64,000 bases of DNA from Runella zeae DSM 19591 (GTDB lineage Bacteria > Bacteroidota > Bacteroidia > Cytophagales > Spirosomataceae). Below the pieces are notes generated by a model. The model did no database searches and had not been told where the DNA came from. It saw nothing but the letters and a program-made list of their open reading frames with translations. How positions within the stretch are numbered: position 1 is the stretch's first letter; each line of letters opens with the position of its first letter. This document shows positions 45,051 to 54,330 of this stretch, piece by piece. The DNA is taken from the NCBI RefSeq assembly GCF_000423565.1, contig NZ_KE384036.1, positions 372,001 through 436,000 on the forward strand, written 5' to 3'. A program made the position numbers and the translations under genes.

Positions 45051-46706
45051 TTACCAGAAAATCCAATAAATTAAACAAAAAGCCGTAATGACAGCAATGG
45101 CACCATACCGAAACTCAGGGGTAACTTTAAACCATTCGGTACGTACTTCAAAAGCATTGGCTTGGTTTTTACCTTTGGATTGGGCGAGACTAATCGCAAT
45201 ATGCACCGCCGAACAAATCCAGAATACTACTCCCATACGATTGAGGAATGGAAAATCAGGATACAAATTTTCAATCACTGCCGATAGTGCAATACTCAAT
45301 ACGGCGGCTGCCAAAGCGCCATTGGCAGTGGCTTTTTTCCAGAAAAAGCCCAACAAAAAGATACTCAAAATACCCGGAGAAATATAGCCCGTATAAACTT
45401 GAATGTATTCGAAGGCTTGTCCAAAATTAGCTAACAATGGACTCACCAACAAAGCGATGATAAAAGCAATAACAATCACTAAGCGCCCTGTCCAAACGGT
45501 TTGTTTTTCGGTGAGGTTTTTGTTGAAAAACTTCTGGTGAATATCTAATACATAAATCGTAGAAATACTATTGGCTTTTCCTGCCAAACTTGCCACAATC
45601 GCCGCCGTGAGGGCTGCAAAAGCCAGTCCTTTCAAGCCCACAGGAAGAAGGTTGAGCAATACAGGATAGGCATTGTCTGGCTTGACGATGCCATTTTGGG
45701 TAATACCATTTACGATAGAGGTATCGGCATTTTCTTGAAACAATACATAAGCAGCCAATCCAGGCAATACCACAATAAAAGGCATCATCATTTTCAAGAA
45801 TGCGGCAAAAAGTACTCCATTACGGGCAGTGTTGATGTCGGCACCTAAGGCACGTTGGGTCATGTATTGGTTACATCCAAAATAATTAAGATTGTTGACC
45901 CACTGCCCCCCAATGATAAACATCATGATACCCGGGAGCTGATTGTAGGCATCGATAAAGCCCCCACGACCGTCATGAACTTGGTATTGGCCGGGGGTAA
46001 AAATCATGTGTAAATGACTATCTGCTTTTTCTCGAATCAAGCCTAGCCCTTCTAATACTCCAGCCCCTGTGCCTACTTTTACGGACAACAAATCTAGCGC
46101 TAGATAAGTAGTAGCCAAACCACCAAATATTAAGCACACCACCTGAATAACATCCGTATATCCAATTACTTTCATTCCACCTAGGGTAATAATGACGGCA
46201 AAAGTGGTCAGAAAAATCGCACAAGGCATAAAAGCAAAACCCGTCATTTTTTCGAGGCTCAATGCTCCTAAATAAATGATAGAAGTGAGGTTAACGAAAA
46301 TGTACAAAAACAACCAAAAAACGGCCATGATAGTCGCCAATCGCTCATTGTAGCGTTTTGACAAAAACTGAGGCATGGTATAAATTTTGTTGTTGAGATA
46401 CATGGGTAAAAAGTAAACCGCTACAATAATGAGCGCCACTCCTCCCAGCAATTCATATACCGAAATGGCAATTCCCAATTGGAAAGCTTGTCCACTCATT
46501 CCAATAAACTGCTCTGCGGAGATATTGGAAGCAATGATAGAAGCCCCGATTGCCCACCAAGTAAGGGAGCCTTCGGCCAAAAAGAAGTCTTTTGAATCGG
46601 CGGTTTGTTTGCCTTTGTGTTTGTAAATCCAATAGCCATAACTAGAAACAATCACAAAATAAACGAGAAAGATTACGTAGTCTAGGGTTTCGAGTCCAAG
46701 GGTCAT
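45051..46706 (-). CDS. Sodium/sugar symporter of the arabinose operon (SSS family)
   Basis: A 551-residue transporter with about 14 hydrophobic helices and the SSS core (SLTWWAIGASIIASNISAEQ, GGVALIIVAVYFLPMYLNNK). It resembles the SGLT-like sugar branch. As the last gene of the araR-araB-araA-araD operon, 69 bases after araD, it most likely imports L-arabinose with sodium. The substrate is inferred from context, since closely related proteins also carry xylose, glucose or galactose. Confidence 0.92.
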   Translation of the reverse strand: MTLGLETLDYVIFLVYFVIVSSYGYWIYKHKGKQTADSKDFFLAEGSLTWWAIGASIIASNISAEQFIGMSGQAFQLGIAISVYELLGGVALIIVAVYFLPMYLNNKIYTMPQFLSKRYNERLATIMAVFWLFLYIFVNLTSIIYLGALSLEKMTGFAFMPCAIFLTTFAVIITLGGMKVIGYTDVIQVVCLIFGGLATTYLALDLLSVKVGTGAGVLEGLGLIREKADSHLHMIFTPGQYQVHDGRGGFIDAYNQLPGIMMFIIGGQWVNNLNYFGCNQYMTQRALGADINTARNGVLFAAFLKMMMPFIVVLPGLAAYVLFQENADTSIVNGITQNGIVKPDNAYPVLLNLLPVGLKGLAFAALTAAIVASLAGKANSISTIYVLDIHQKFFNKNLTEKQTVWTGRLVIVIAFIIALLVSPLLANFGQAFEYIQVYTGYISPGILSIFLLGFFWKKATANGALAAAVLSIALSAVIENLYPDFPFLNRMGVVFWICSAVHIAISLAQSKGKNQANAFEVRTEWFKVTPEFRYGAIAVITAFCLIYWIFW

Positions 46707-46775
46707 AGGGTGCTAGGTTTGAATGGGTAAAAGAGGTAAGGTTTGGAATAATTCGCTAGGTTAGTTTAACATTAA

Positions 46776-47480
46776 TCAGCATCCTTGCCCATAATAGGCA
46801 TTTTTACCATGTTTGCGTTCATAATGCTTCATGCGTAAACTGTCTTTGATACGTGGGGTATGAGGGTTGATTTGTAAAGTCAAGTAAGCCATACGGGCCA
46901 CTTCTTCCAACACCGCTGCATTGTACACCGATTTTTCGGCATTTTTACCCCAAGTAAACGGCCCATGATTTTGGAGCAATACCATTTCGACTTCTTTGTG
47001 CGACAATCCCCTTCCTTCAAAAACTTCAAAGATTTGATTGCCTGTTTCGTACTCATAATCTCCCTGAATCATTTCGTCAGAGAGTACCGCCGCACACGGA
47101 ATGTCTTGATGCGTATGGTCGGCATGAGTAGTCCCAAAGATAGGAATATCGCGCCCCGCTTGTGCCCAAGCTACCGCATAAGTACTATGGGTATGAGTGA
47201 TACCGCCGATGTCGTCCCAAGTTTTGTAAAGCAGCGCATGGGTTTTGGTATCAGACGAAGGGCGCATTGTCCCTTCCACGACTTTGGCATCATAATCCAT
47301 GATAACGATATCTTCGGGTTTGAGAAGTTCGTAAGGAACCCCGCTAGGTTTGATAGCAAAAACAGCCTTGTCTCTATCAACGGCGCTTACGTTGCCAAAA
47401 GTAAATAATACCAGGCCCAATTTAGGCAACTGCATATTGGCTTCGTAACATTCTTGTTTCAATGATTGATATAAGCTCAT
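46776..47480 (-). CDS. araD: L-ribulose-5-phosphate 4-epimerase
   Basis: A 234-residue class II aldolase-fold enzyme that converts L-ribulose-5-phosphate to D-xylulose-5-phosphate. Zinc ligands are visible in THTHSTYAVAWAQ (two His) and LLQNHGPFTWG (third His), with the catalytic-site block GTTHADH. Length matches E. coli AraD (231). It follows araA by 43 bases. The C-terminal HYERKHGKNAYYGQ is the usual ending. Confidence 0.97.
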   Translation of the reverse strand: MSLYQSLKQECYEANMQLPKLGLVLFTFGNVSAVDRDKAVFAIKPSGVPYELLKPEDIVIMDYDAKVVEGTMRPSSDTKTHALLYKTWDDIGGITHTHSTYAVAWAQAGRDIPIFGTTHADHTHQDIPCAAVLSDEMIQGDYEYETGNQIFEVFEGRGLSHKEVEMVLLQNHGPFTWGKNAEKSVYNAAVLEEVARMAYLTLQINPHTPRIKDSLRMKHYERKHGKNAYYGQGC

Positions 47481-47523
47481 AAGAAATTCGTTTCTCCTGA
47501 AAATGTTATTGCTTAAAGTTAGC

Positions 47524-49008
47524 TTATTTATAGGCTACTTCGCTGTATCTCAACTGATTCTTCAAATCACGAATCTTGGTATCTTTGTCAATCACCACTA
47601 GCTCTACGCCAAACATATCAGCCAAATCTTCGATGTATTCGGTGCTGAGGTTTTGGCTATAAGCCGTATGATGCGCTCCACCTGCCAAAATCCAAGCTTG
47701 TAAGCCTACTTCCATACTTGGTTGGGGTTTCCATAAGGCACGTGCGGTTGGAAGTTTGGGAAATGCTTCGGTTACTTCTACGGCTTCCACCTCATTGACC
47801 AATAAGCGAAAACGATTGCCCATGTCAATCAAAGATACATTGAGGGCAGGGCCTGCTGCTGCGTCAAAAACCAACCTTACGGGGTCTTCTTTACCGCCGA
47901 TACCTAATGGATGAACTTCACACTTAACCTTACTTTTGGCAATCGACGGACAAATTTCCAACATATGCGAGCCTAAAACAAGGGGATTGGCAGGGTCGAA
48001 ATGATAGGTATAATCTTCCATAAAAGAATTGCCCCCTTCCAATCCTGTAGCCATTACTTTGAGGGCACGTACCAAAGCCGACGTTTTCCAGTCTCCTTCT
48101 CCACCATAGCCATAGCCCGCAGCCATCATACGTTGAGAACCAATACCAGGCAATTGCCGCATTCCGTGGAGGTCTTCAAAAGTATTGGTATAAGCCGCAA
48201 ATCCACCTTCTTCTAAAAACGCTTTTAAACCCAACTCTATACGCGCCGCTTCTATCAATGACTGACGCATAAGGCCTCCATTGTGGAGCGAAGGCATGAG
48301 TTCATAGGTATCTTCATATTCTTGGATAAGCGTAAAAATATCAGCTTCTGAGATTTGATTGATATATTTTACCAAATCTCCTACGCCGTGGGTATTGACC
48401 GAAAATCCAAAGGTCATTTCGGCGGCTACTTTATCGCCATCTGTCACGGCGACTTGGCGCATATTGTCACCAAAACGTACCACTTTCATGGTTTGTAGTT
48501 CATATTTAGCGGCTGCCACCCGGCTCCACACGTTGATTTTTTGAATCACGTCTGCTTGCTGCCAATGCCCTACTACTACTTTACGATTGAGGCGCATCCG
48601 CGACATGATAAATCCAAACTCTCTATCTCCATGCGCCGATTGATTGAGGTTCATAAAGTCCATGTCAATGCTATCCCAAGGAATGTCGCGGTTGTATTGA
48701 GTATGTAAATGCAACAATGGTTTTTTGAGAACATTCAACCCTCGTATCCACATCTTGGCTGGCGAAAAAGTATGCATCCACGCAATGATTCCGATACAGC
48801 CCGGCGCTACATTGGCCTCTTGACAAATCGCATAAATCTCTTCGGGGGTTTTGACCACGGGTTTGAATACTACCCTAACGGGGATTTGAGGCGAGTCATT
48901 TAACGACCCTGCGATTATGGACGAATGCTCATCTACTTGGCGAAGTGTCTCTTCTCCGTACAAATGCTGGCTTCCAGTGACAAACCAGACTTCAAATTGT
49001 TTTAGCAT
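47524..49008 (-). CDS. araA: L-arabinose isomerase
   Basis: A 494-residue enzyme that converts L-arabinose to L-ribulose. Metal and catalytic residues are found in [36 protein letters not shown] and [10 protein letters not shown]. The N-terminus ([18 protein letters not shown]) is the family signature. Length is nearly that of the E. coli enzyme (500). It lies between the secreted lectin-fold gene and araD in the operon. Confidence 0.98.
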   Translation of the reverse strand: MLKQFEVWFVTGSQHLYGEETLRQVDEHSSIIAGSLNDSPQIPVRVVFKPVVKTPEEIYAICQEANVAPGCIGIIAWMHTFSPAKMWIRGLNVLKKPLLHLHTQYNRDIPWDSIDMDFMNLNQSAHGDREFGFIMSRMRLNRKVVVGHWQQADVIQKINVWSRVAAAKYELQTMKVVRFGDNMRQVAVTDGDKVAAEMTFGFSVNTHGVGDLVKYINQISEADIFTLIQEYEDTYELMPSLHNGGLMRQSLIEAARIELGLKAFLEEGGFAAYTNTFEDLHGMRQLPGIGSQRMMAAGYGYGGEGDWKTSALVRALKVMATGLEGGNSFMEDYTYHFDPANPLVLGSHMLEICPSIAKSKVKCEVHPLGIGGKEDPVRLVFDAAAGPALNVSLIDMGNRFRLLVNEVEAVEVTEAFPKLPTARALWKPQPSMEVGLQAWILAGGAHHTAYSQNLSTEYIEDLADMFGVELVVIDKDTKIRDLKNQLRYSEVAYK

Positions 49009-49045
49009 GATTGTTTATAAATAGCGAGTTGTTTCTTAATAACTT

Positions 49046-49708
49046 TTATTTTTGAACTACCTTAAAATTGTCAATTGATTGTCTGGATTTGGTAGTTCTA
49101 AACCCAAAATATCCCTTCGGTAAGGGTGCCTCATCAGTAAAGCTAAAAAACAGTCGGTCATTGACATACAACTGCGTGATACGGTCTTGTACTGAGATTC
49201 GAAAATGATATACTTTATTGGCCTCCAGAAGATGCTTTTTATCAGTATATTCGAGCAACACCACATGTTCTTGATCTGCTTGATACTTACCAAATTCGGT
49301 CAGTGTGTTGTTTTCTGCGCCAATTTTGGCATAATACAAACTCAAAGAATCATAACTTGCCAATAGAGGTTTTCGCCCCATTACTTTACTTGAGTGGGGG
49401 TCAGAGACTTGCCAAAAAAAATCAACATTGGCTACTCTGTCGTTTATCTTGCCTGATACCAGCACAGTACGATCAAACTCCATAGTCCATTGTGAGTTGA
49501 GCTCGTGTTTTAGCCAAATAGTAGCTTCCCCATTCACATCCATAATCATCTGCCCGTTTTCGACATAAATACTGTTGTGAGCGCTATCGAGCGTTTCTAC
49601 AAACCACAAATCAGCGTTGAACCCTTGCTCAAAATTATCCTGATAAGTAGCTTTTTGAGCTACCGCCATCCCAGAAATCAGACAACAAAGCACCCACCAT
49701 AAACCCAT
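49046..49708 (-). CDS. Secreted concanavalin-A-like (DUF6250-like) protein in the arabinose operon
   Basis: A 220-residue protein with a signal peptide (MGLWWVLCCLISGMAVAQ). The mature part has the beta-jelly-roll pattern of LamG/ConA-type folds: LWFVETLDSAHNSIYVENGQ, then ATIWLKHEL, YFGFRTTKSRQSIDNFKVV at the end. It resembles DUF6250 proteins found near polysaccharide-degrading genes. It lies 27 bases after araB and 37 before araA, so it must be coexpressed with arabinose catabolism. A sugar-binding or arabinan-degrading role is inference; no catalytic motif is evident. Confidence 0.8.
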   Translation of the reverse strand: MGLWWVLCCLISGMAVAQKATYQDNFEQGFNADLWFVETLDSAHNSIYVENGQMIMDVNGEATIWLKHELNSQWTMEFDRTVLVSGKINDRVANVDFFWQVSDPHSSKVMGRKPLLASYDSLSLYYAKIGAENNTLTEFGKYQADQEHVVLLEYTDKKHLLEANKVYHFRISVQDRITQLYVNDRLFFSFTDEAPLPKGYFGFRTTKSRQSIDNFKVVQK

Positions 49709-49735
49709 GCTATTAGCCCCTAATTAATTGACCGA

Positions 49736-51370
49736 TTATTTTTTCTCCACAAATTCTCCTAACGTTAAATATTTTTGGTAGAGATTTTGATACACCGCTA
49801 CTTTGTCTACTTCAGGCAGATATTCGGCATCAAATCCCGAGCCCATCGCCTTTTGGGCTACTTCCATAGAAGGGTGGATTCCTGCCGCTACGGCCGCACA
49901 CATAGCCGCACCAAGCGCACAAGCTTGATCCGCACTCGCCGCTTTGATGGGCATATTGAGCACATTGGCAAGCGTCTGCATCACAAAAGGTGACTTTTTA
50001 GCTACGCCTCCTATGCCAGTTACTTTTTTGATAGAAACTCCTTCTCTAAAAAATCTTTCGACAATAGCCCGCGAGCCAAAGGCTGTAGCTTCTACCAAGG
50101 CTTTGAAGATTCGGACAGCATCCGTACCTAAATTTAACCCCGAAATAGCGGCCTTCAAGGTATGGTTGGCATCAGGTGTACGGCGACCATTGATCCAATC
50201 AAGGGCAATAGGGTCATTCTCCGTTACGGGTAGTTGAGAAGCTTGTTGCGACAAATAAGGAATCAGTTGTTTGCTAAGGTTCTGTGCGGCCTCTTCTCCT
50301 AAAAGCACTTTTACTGGTTCCACTATTATCTTCTGAAACCAAGCATATACATCTCCAAAAGCCGACTGCCCTGCTTCCATGCCTAGCATTCCGGGTACAA
50401 TCGACCCATCTACTTGACCACAAATTCCTTTGATGAGCAAATGCCCGATTTCTTCATTAGGGGCAATCAACATATCGCAGGTAGAGGTTCCCATCACCCT
50501 CACAAAAGTATAAGGCTCTATCTCCGCTCCTACCGCGCCCATGTGGGCATCAAAAGCCCCGACACCTATCACTACGCTTGTGGACAAACCCAGCTTAGTA
50601 GCCCATTCTTGAGAAATAAAGCCCATAGGCTCATCAGAAGTATAAGTATGGGTATAAAGTCGGTCTCTGGTACCTGCCAACAACGGATCTAGCTTCACTA
50701 AAAACTCCTCTCCGGGCAACCCATCAAATTCATTGTGCCACATGGCTTTGTGTCCAGCAGCGCAACGAGAGCGTTTGAGCGATAGTGGGTCAGTATTTCC
50801 AGTCAACACTGCCGAAATCCAGTCACAATGCTCTACCCACGAAAATGCGTGTTGGCGAACAGCGGCATCCGTACGAAGTGTTCGCAAAATTTTGGCCCAA
50901 TACCATTCCGACGAATAGATTCCTCCTACGTATTTGGTATAATCTACGTCCCAATGATGCGCCAAATCATTGATTTCTTCGGCTTCAGCATTGGCAGTAT
51001 GGTCTTTCCAAAGAATAAACATACCGTGAGGATTTTCGGCAAAATCAGGCAAAAGGGCCAAAGGCGTGCCGTTTTTATCTACTGCTACGGGCGTTGAGCC
51101 GGTAGTATCTACCGAGATACCTTTAATTTGCTGACGTACTTCGTCCGATACCGCCGCCAAAGCACCTTTGATTGATGCTTCTAACCCTTCCAAATAATCC
51201 AAAGGGTGCTGCCTAAATTGAGAAATAGCCGGGTCACAATAAAGCCCTTGTTTCCAACGTGGATATTCAAATACATGGGTTCCTACGCTCTCGCCCGTAT
51301 GAGCATTGACTACCAACGCCCGCACTGAATCAGTGCCGTAGTCAACTCCTATCACATATTGATTTTGCAT
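49736..51370 (-). CDS. araB: Ribulokinase
   Basis: A 544-residue FGGY-family kinase that phosphorylates L-ribulose with ATP. The N-terminal phosphate loop YVIGVDYGTDSVRALVV and the C-terminal block GGVAKKSPFVMQTLANVLN are typical, with AADQACALGAAM-like spacing after it. Length is close to E. coli AraB (566). It is the second gene of the operon, 57 bases after araR. Confidence 0.97.
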   Translation of the reverse strand: MQNQYVIGVDYGTDSVRALVVNAHTGESVGTHVFEYPRWKQGLYCDPAISQFRQHPLDYLEGLEASIKGALAAVSDEVRQQIKGISVDTTGSTPVAVDKNGTPLALLPDFAENPHGMFILWKDHTANAEAEEINDLAHHWDVDYTKYVGGIYSSEWYWAKILRTLRTDAAVRQHAFSWVEHCDWISAVLTGNTDPLSLKRSRCAAGHKAMWHNEFDGLPGEEFLVKLDPLLAGTRDRLYTHTYTSDEPMGFISQEWATKLGLSTSVVIGVGAFDAHMGAVGAEIEPYTFVRVMGTSTCDMLIAPNEEIGHLLIKGICGQVDGSIVPGMLGMEAGQSAFGDVYAWFQKIIVEPVKVLLGEEAAQNLSKQLIPYLSQQASQLPVTENDPIALDWINGRRTPDANHTLKAAISGLNLGTDAVRIFKALVEATAFGSRAIVERFFREGVSIKKVTGIGGVAKKSPFVMQTLANVLNMPIKAASADQACALGAAMCAAVAAGIHPSMEVAQKAMGSGFDAEYLPEVDKVAVYQNLYQKYLTLGEFVEKK

Positions 51371-51427
51371 TTCTTTTGAACAAATTTTAACGGTTAAGTA
51401 GTTAAATTATCACTCACAAAAAGGCTC

Positions 51428-52135
51428 TTACGACGACTCTGGCATGAAATACCAAAAGGCATTGAATTTGCTCTCGTATTTTTGCTTATCGAGTCGGTAA
51501 AGAATCGCTTTTTTAGTAGCCGAATTTTCGTTTTTTTCGCCTGTATCTATCAATAACCCCGTCGATAAGATTTTGCGACTAAAGTTGCGCCGATCAAGAC
51601 GCATATCATAGATAGCTTCGTAGAGTTTTTGTAGCTGAGGAATGGTAAATTTTTCGGGCAATAGTTCAAAACCAATCGGATGAAGTGCCGCCTTATACCG
51701 CAAACGTTCCAGCGCATTTTCGACCATTCTATCATGGTCAAAAATCAACTTAGGAGCATTTTTAAGGCTGATCCATTGGGCATTATGAGCCCGAACCGAT
51801 TCTTGGTCGTGGGCATGAATATTAATGAGAGCAAAAAAGACAACGGATATTGTGCGTTCGACAGGATCGCGATTTACTTTGCCATAAGTTTGAAGGTGTT
51901 CCACATAAATGTTGTCAAGCCCTGTCAACTCATACAAAATCCGTTCGGCACCCACCTCCAAATCTTCCTCTTCTTTCACAAAACCACCCATCAACGACCA
52001 TTTGCCTTTCTCAGGCTCAAAATTTCTTTTGATAAGCAGTAGTTTGATTTCTTCCCCATCAAAACCGAATATAATACAGTCGATTGCAACAAGTAAACGA
52101 GTGGAATGTAAATAGCGGTTCATTAAATGTGTCAT
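51428..52135 (-). CDS. araR: Nudix-type arabinose regulator AraR (NrtR family)
   Basis: A 235-residue protein with an N-terminal Nudix fold and a C-terminal winged helix. The Nudix box is degenerate: where the catalytic consensus has REUxEExGU, the sequence reads RILYELTGL, so hydrolase activity is not expected and sugar sensing is. This is the family of AraR in Bacteroides thetaiotaomicron, which represses arabinose genes until arabinose binds. A start at 52123 (MNRYLHSTRLL) is possible: the ATG at 52135 lies within an inverted repeat. It is the first gene of the operon. Confidence 0.92.
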   Translation of the reverse strand: MTHLMNRYLHSTRLLVAIDCIIFGFDGEEIKLLLIKRNFEPEKGKWSLMGGFVKEEEDLEVGAERILYELTGLDNIYVEHLQTYGKVNRDPVERTISVVFFALINIHAHDQESVRAHNAQWISLKNAPKLIFDHDRMVENALERLRYKAALHPIGFELLPEKFTIPQLQKLYEAIYDMRLDRRNFSRKILSTGLLIDTGEKNENSATKKAILYRLDKQKYESKFNAFWYFMPESS

Positions 52136-52144
52136 TTCGACACA
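52128..52144. promoter_or_regulatory. Probable AraR operator at the operon promoter
   Basis: TGTGTC (52128-52133) and GACACA (52139-52144) form a perfect 6-bp inverted repeat around 5 bases. It covers the predicted transcription start, the edge of the -7 element and the first araR start codon. This is where a repressor would act. Confidence 0.62.
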
Positions 52145-52173
52145 ATAATAGACCCTTTTTTATTACTTTTCAA
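52143..52173 (-). promoter_or_regulatory. Predicted promoter of the arabinose operon
   Basis: On the minus strand TTG (52171-52173) is followed after 20 bases by TATTATTG (52143-52150), one base off TAnnTTTG. It is the only clear promoter upstream of the six-gene operon. Confidence 0.55.
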
Positions 52174-52202
52174 CTATTTTCTTGAATTTATTAAAACATT
52201 TT

Positions 52203-52994
52203 TTAATTACTAAACATTTTAACCACATCATACCCAAACCGAAGTATCAAACCAAACACTACCACCAAAAATACGGCTCGTATAAAGGTATTGCCGCGCA
52301 AGATAGCCATTCGGCTTCCTAAAAACGAACCTACGATGTTACAGGCCATCATTGGCAAGGCAATTTCAAACACTACGTACCCCTTCCATAGAAAGAAAAT
52401 CAAAGAAGACACATCGGCTACTACATTGATGATTTTGGCAATGGCAGAGGCTTTCAAAAACTGATACCCTACTATACTTACAAAACCAAAAACCAGTAAA
52501 CTTCCCGTACCTGGCCCCACAAATCCATTATAAAATCCGGCTGTCATCCCGATCAACAATCCATACCCAAGGAGTCGAGTAAGGGATACAGGGGGATTTT
52601 CTTCATGCCCTAAACGCTTATTGACATACGTATAAATCGCAATAGCGGCCATCAGTACCAGTATGATTGGCTTCAATATCTCAGCTTTCAGGTGGCTTGC
52701 TACTGTTGCTCCCAAATACGACATCAAAGCAGTACCCAAAGCCGTGAGTAACACCACTTTCCACGGCACGTCTACCTTACGCGCATATTGATAACCTGCC
52801 ACGCTTGTGCCCAAAAATGAAGCAAAACGGTTTGTGCCTATCACTTGAGAAACCGAAAAATGCGGAAATAAAACAAAAAGAGCAGGAACCTGTACCAATC
52901 CCCCTCCCCCCACAATAGAATCTACAAAACCAGCCAATAATGCCGCTAACGACGCCAAGATAATTTCCAACTCCAAAAGATTAAAATTAAACAA
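52203..52994 (-). CDS. TSUP-family membrane transporter (TauE/SafE type)
   Basis: A 263-residue inner-membrane protein with about eight helices. The family motif appears twice in inverted halves: GFVDSIVGGGGLVQVPALF near the N-terminus and GFYNGFVGPGTGSLLVFGF in the second half. Family members move sulfite, sulfoacetate and other organic sulfur or anionic compounds. The substrate is unknown. It lies 67 bases upstream of the araR start on the same strand but belongs functionally elsewhere. Confidence 0.93.
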   Translation of the reverse strand: MFNFNLLELEIILASLAALLAGFVDSIVGGGGLVQVPALFVLFPHFSVSQVIGTNRFASFLGTSVAGYQYARKVDVPWKVVLLTALGTALMSYLGATVASHLKAEILKPIILVLMAAIAIYTYVNKRLGHEENPPVSLTRLLGYGLLIGMTAGFYNGFVGPGTGSLLVFGFVSIVGYQFLKASAIAKIINVVADVSSLIFFLWKGYVVFEIALPMMACNIVGSFLGSRMAILRGNTFIRAVFLVVVFGLILRFGYDVVKMFSN

Positions 52995-53012
52995 TCAAAA
53001 TGTCACTCAATC

Positions 53013-53582
53013 TTAAATATTGCTTCTCAATAATTTGATGGAGATAGCTATCAAAATCAATCCAAAAATCTTGCGTAAAACATCTGTCCCCGCTACTCCC
53101 AATAATCTTTCAATCCAGACCGAAGAACGTAAGACCAAATAAATAAAAATAAGATTAATCAAAATCCCGATGATGATGTTGATTTCTTGGTAAGCCGCTT
53201 TCAACGACAAAATGGTAGTCATCGTACCTGCGCCCGCAATCATCGGAAAAGCAATCGGCACAATAGAGGTGGCATTGGTATGGACAGCATCATGCTTGAA
53301 AATATTGCGTCCTAAAATCATCTCTAAGCCAATCAAAAACAAAATCAAGGCTCCCGCCACTGCAAACGATTCGACATCTACCCCAAAAAGCCGAAGGATT
53401 TCTTTTCCAATGTATAAGAAAGCTATCATCAAGCCACCCGATACAAAAGTGGCGCGGCGGGCATTGATAGCTCCTGCCTTACGACGTAAATCAATAATAA
53501 CAGGAATAGATCCCAAAATATCAATCACCGAAAACAAAATCAGGGTGACTGAGACAATCTCTTTAAAGTTTGGAATGGGCAT
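53013..53582 (-). CDS. MarC-family membrane protein
   Basis: A 189-residue, six-helix membrane protein. I place the start at the ATG at 53582 (MPIPNFKEIVSVTLILFSV), because the longer in-frame start lies inside the predicted -7 element. The family blocks SVIDILGSIPVIIDL and PIAFPMIAGAGTMTTI are present. Its role is uncertain: it was once linked to multiple antibiotic resistance, a link later withdrawn. It is followed 18 bases later by the TSUP gene and probably forms a two-gene transcript with it. Confidence 0.92.
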   Translation of the reverse strand: MPIPNFKEIVSVTLILFSVIDILGSIPVIIDLRRKAGAINARRATFVSGGLMIAFLYIGKEILRLFGVDVESFAVAGALILFLIGLEMILGRNIFKHDAVHTNATSIVPIAFPMIAGAGTMTTILSLKAAYQEINIIIGILINLIFIYLVLRSSVWIERLLGVAGTDVLRKIFGLILIAISIKLLRSNI

Positions 53583-53615
53583 ACATTTAAGAAGGATGAA
53601 GGTGTAAAAGCTTCG

Positions 53616-53623
53616 CAAAGCTA
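53616..53623 (-). promoter_or_regulatory. Candidate -7 element of the marC promoter
   Basis: The minus strand reads TAGCTTTG, an exact TAnnTTTG match, about 33 bases before the chosen marC start. No -33 TTG is present at the proper distance. It helps decide the marC start codon. Confidence 0.5.
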
Positions 53624-53710
53624 CGAGGTTTTTGTTTATACTTTCTCACGACCTTTCATCTGTTTTTTGGGCCGTTCTTCAAACTAAGAAAAAAAATCTA
53701 GCCAAGTACC

Positions 53711-53741
53711 TTGCATCACAAAGTACCTTATATTAGCTTTG
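53711..53741 (+). promoter_or_regulatory. Promoter of the padR-pspC operon, with 9-bp direct repeats
   Basis: TTG (53711-53713) is followed after exactly 20 bases by TAGCTTTG (53734-53741), the best full promoter match in the window. AAGTACCTT is repeated directly at 53704-53712 and 53721-53729, one copy touching the -33 TTG and one in the spacer; GTACC recurs at 53741-53745. The repeats are candidate binding sites for PadR. Confidence 0.7.
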
Positions 53742-53911
53742 TACCATCGATTACCTATTAACAGCCATTTGAAAACAAAGCAAGGGAATGTGGAGTGAGT
53801 GTAGGAGGGCGAGAAGCTTATAAAACATCTGACCTTTTATACTTGCTCTTGTTCCCTGTACTTTTTACAGCCATGACCGTCAATCTAAAAATTTCAAAAC
53901 ATGACAACAGC

Positions 53912-54280
53912 ATGAATATTGAGAACGCTCAAGTGCAGATGCGAAAAGGGATTCTAGAATTTTGTATCATGCACATCATCTCTCGGGGCGAAGTTTACGC
54001 TTCCGATATGCTAGACGAACTGACCGCAGCCAAAATCATGGTAGTGGAGGGTACGCTGTACCCACTCTTGACTCGTCTCAAAAACTCTGGTCTGCTCGAT
54101 TATAAATGGGTAGAATCTTCGTCTGGCCCCCCACGCAAATATTATATATTGACTGAAATGGGCAAGCAGTTTTTGAACGATATGCAACAAACTTGGGTCG
54201 AGCTTTCCGACTCCGTCAACACGATTGTGCAAAAGACACATGACTTGGGAGAAAAAAGCGAGCAACAGCCAACCAACTAA
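53912..54280 (+). CDS. PadR-family transcriptional regulator
   Basis: The ATG at 53912 (MNIENAQVQMRKGILEFCIM) is the standard PadR N-terminus for Bacteroidota; longer in-frame starts add a hydrophobic stretch with no family match. The 122-residue protein shows the winged helix (ISRGEVYASDMLDEL, VVEGTLYPLLTRLKNSGLL, and the wing SSGPPRKYYILTEMG). It starts 51 bases upstream of the PspC-domain gene and probably controls the pair. The leader from the predicted promoter is about 165 bases. Confidence 0.93.
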   Translation: MNIENAQVQMRKGILEFCIMHIISRGEVYASDMLDELTAAKIMVVEGTLYPLLTRLKNSGLLDYKWVESSSGPPRKYYILTEMGKQFLNDMQQTWVELSDSVNTIVQKTHDLGEKSEQQPTN

Positions 54281-54330
54281 TTGACAAACAAAACGGACAA
54301 CTGTTAACTGATGCGCCAGCATCCATTGCC

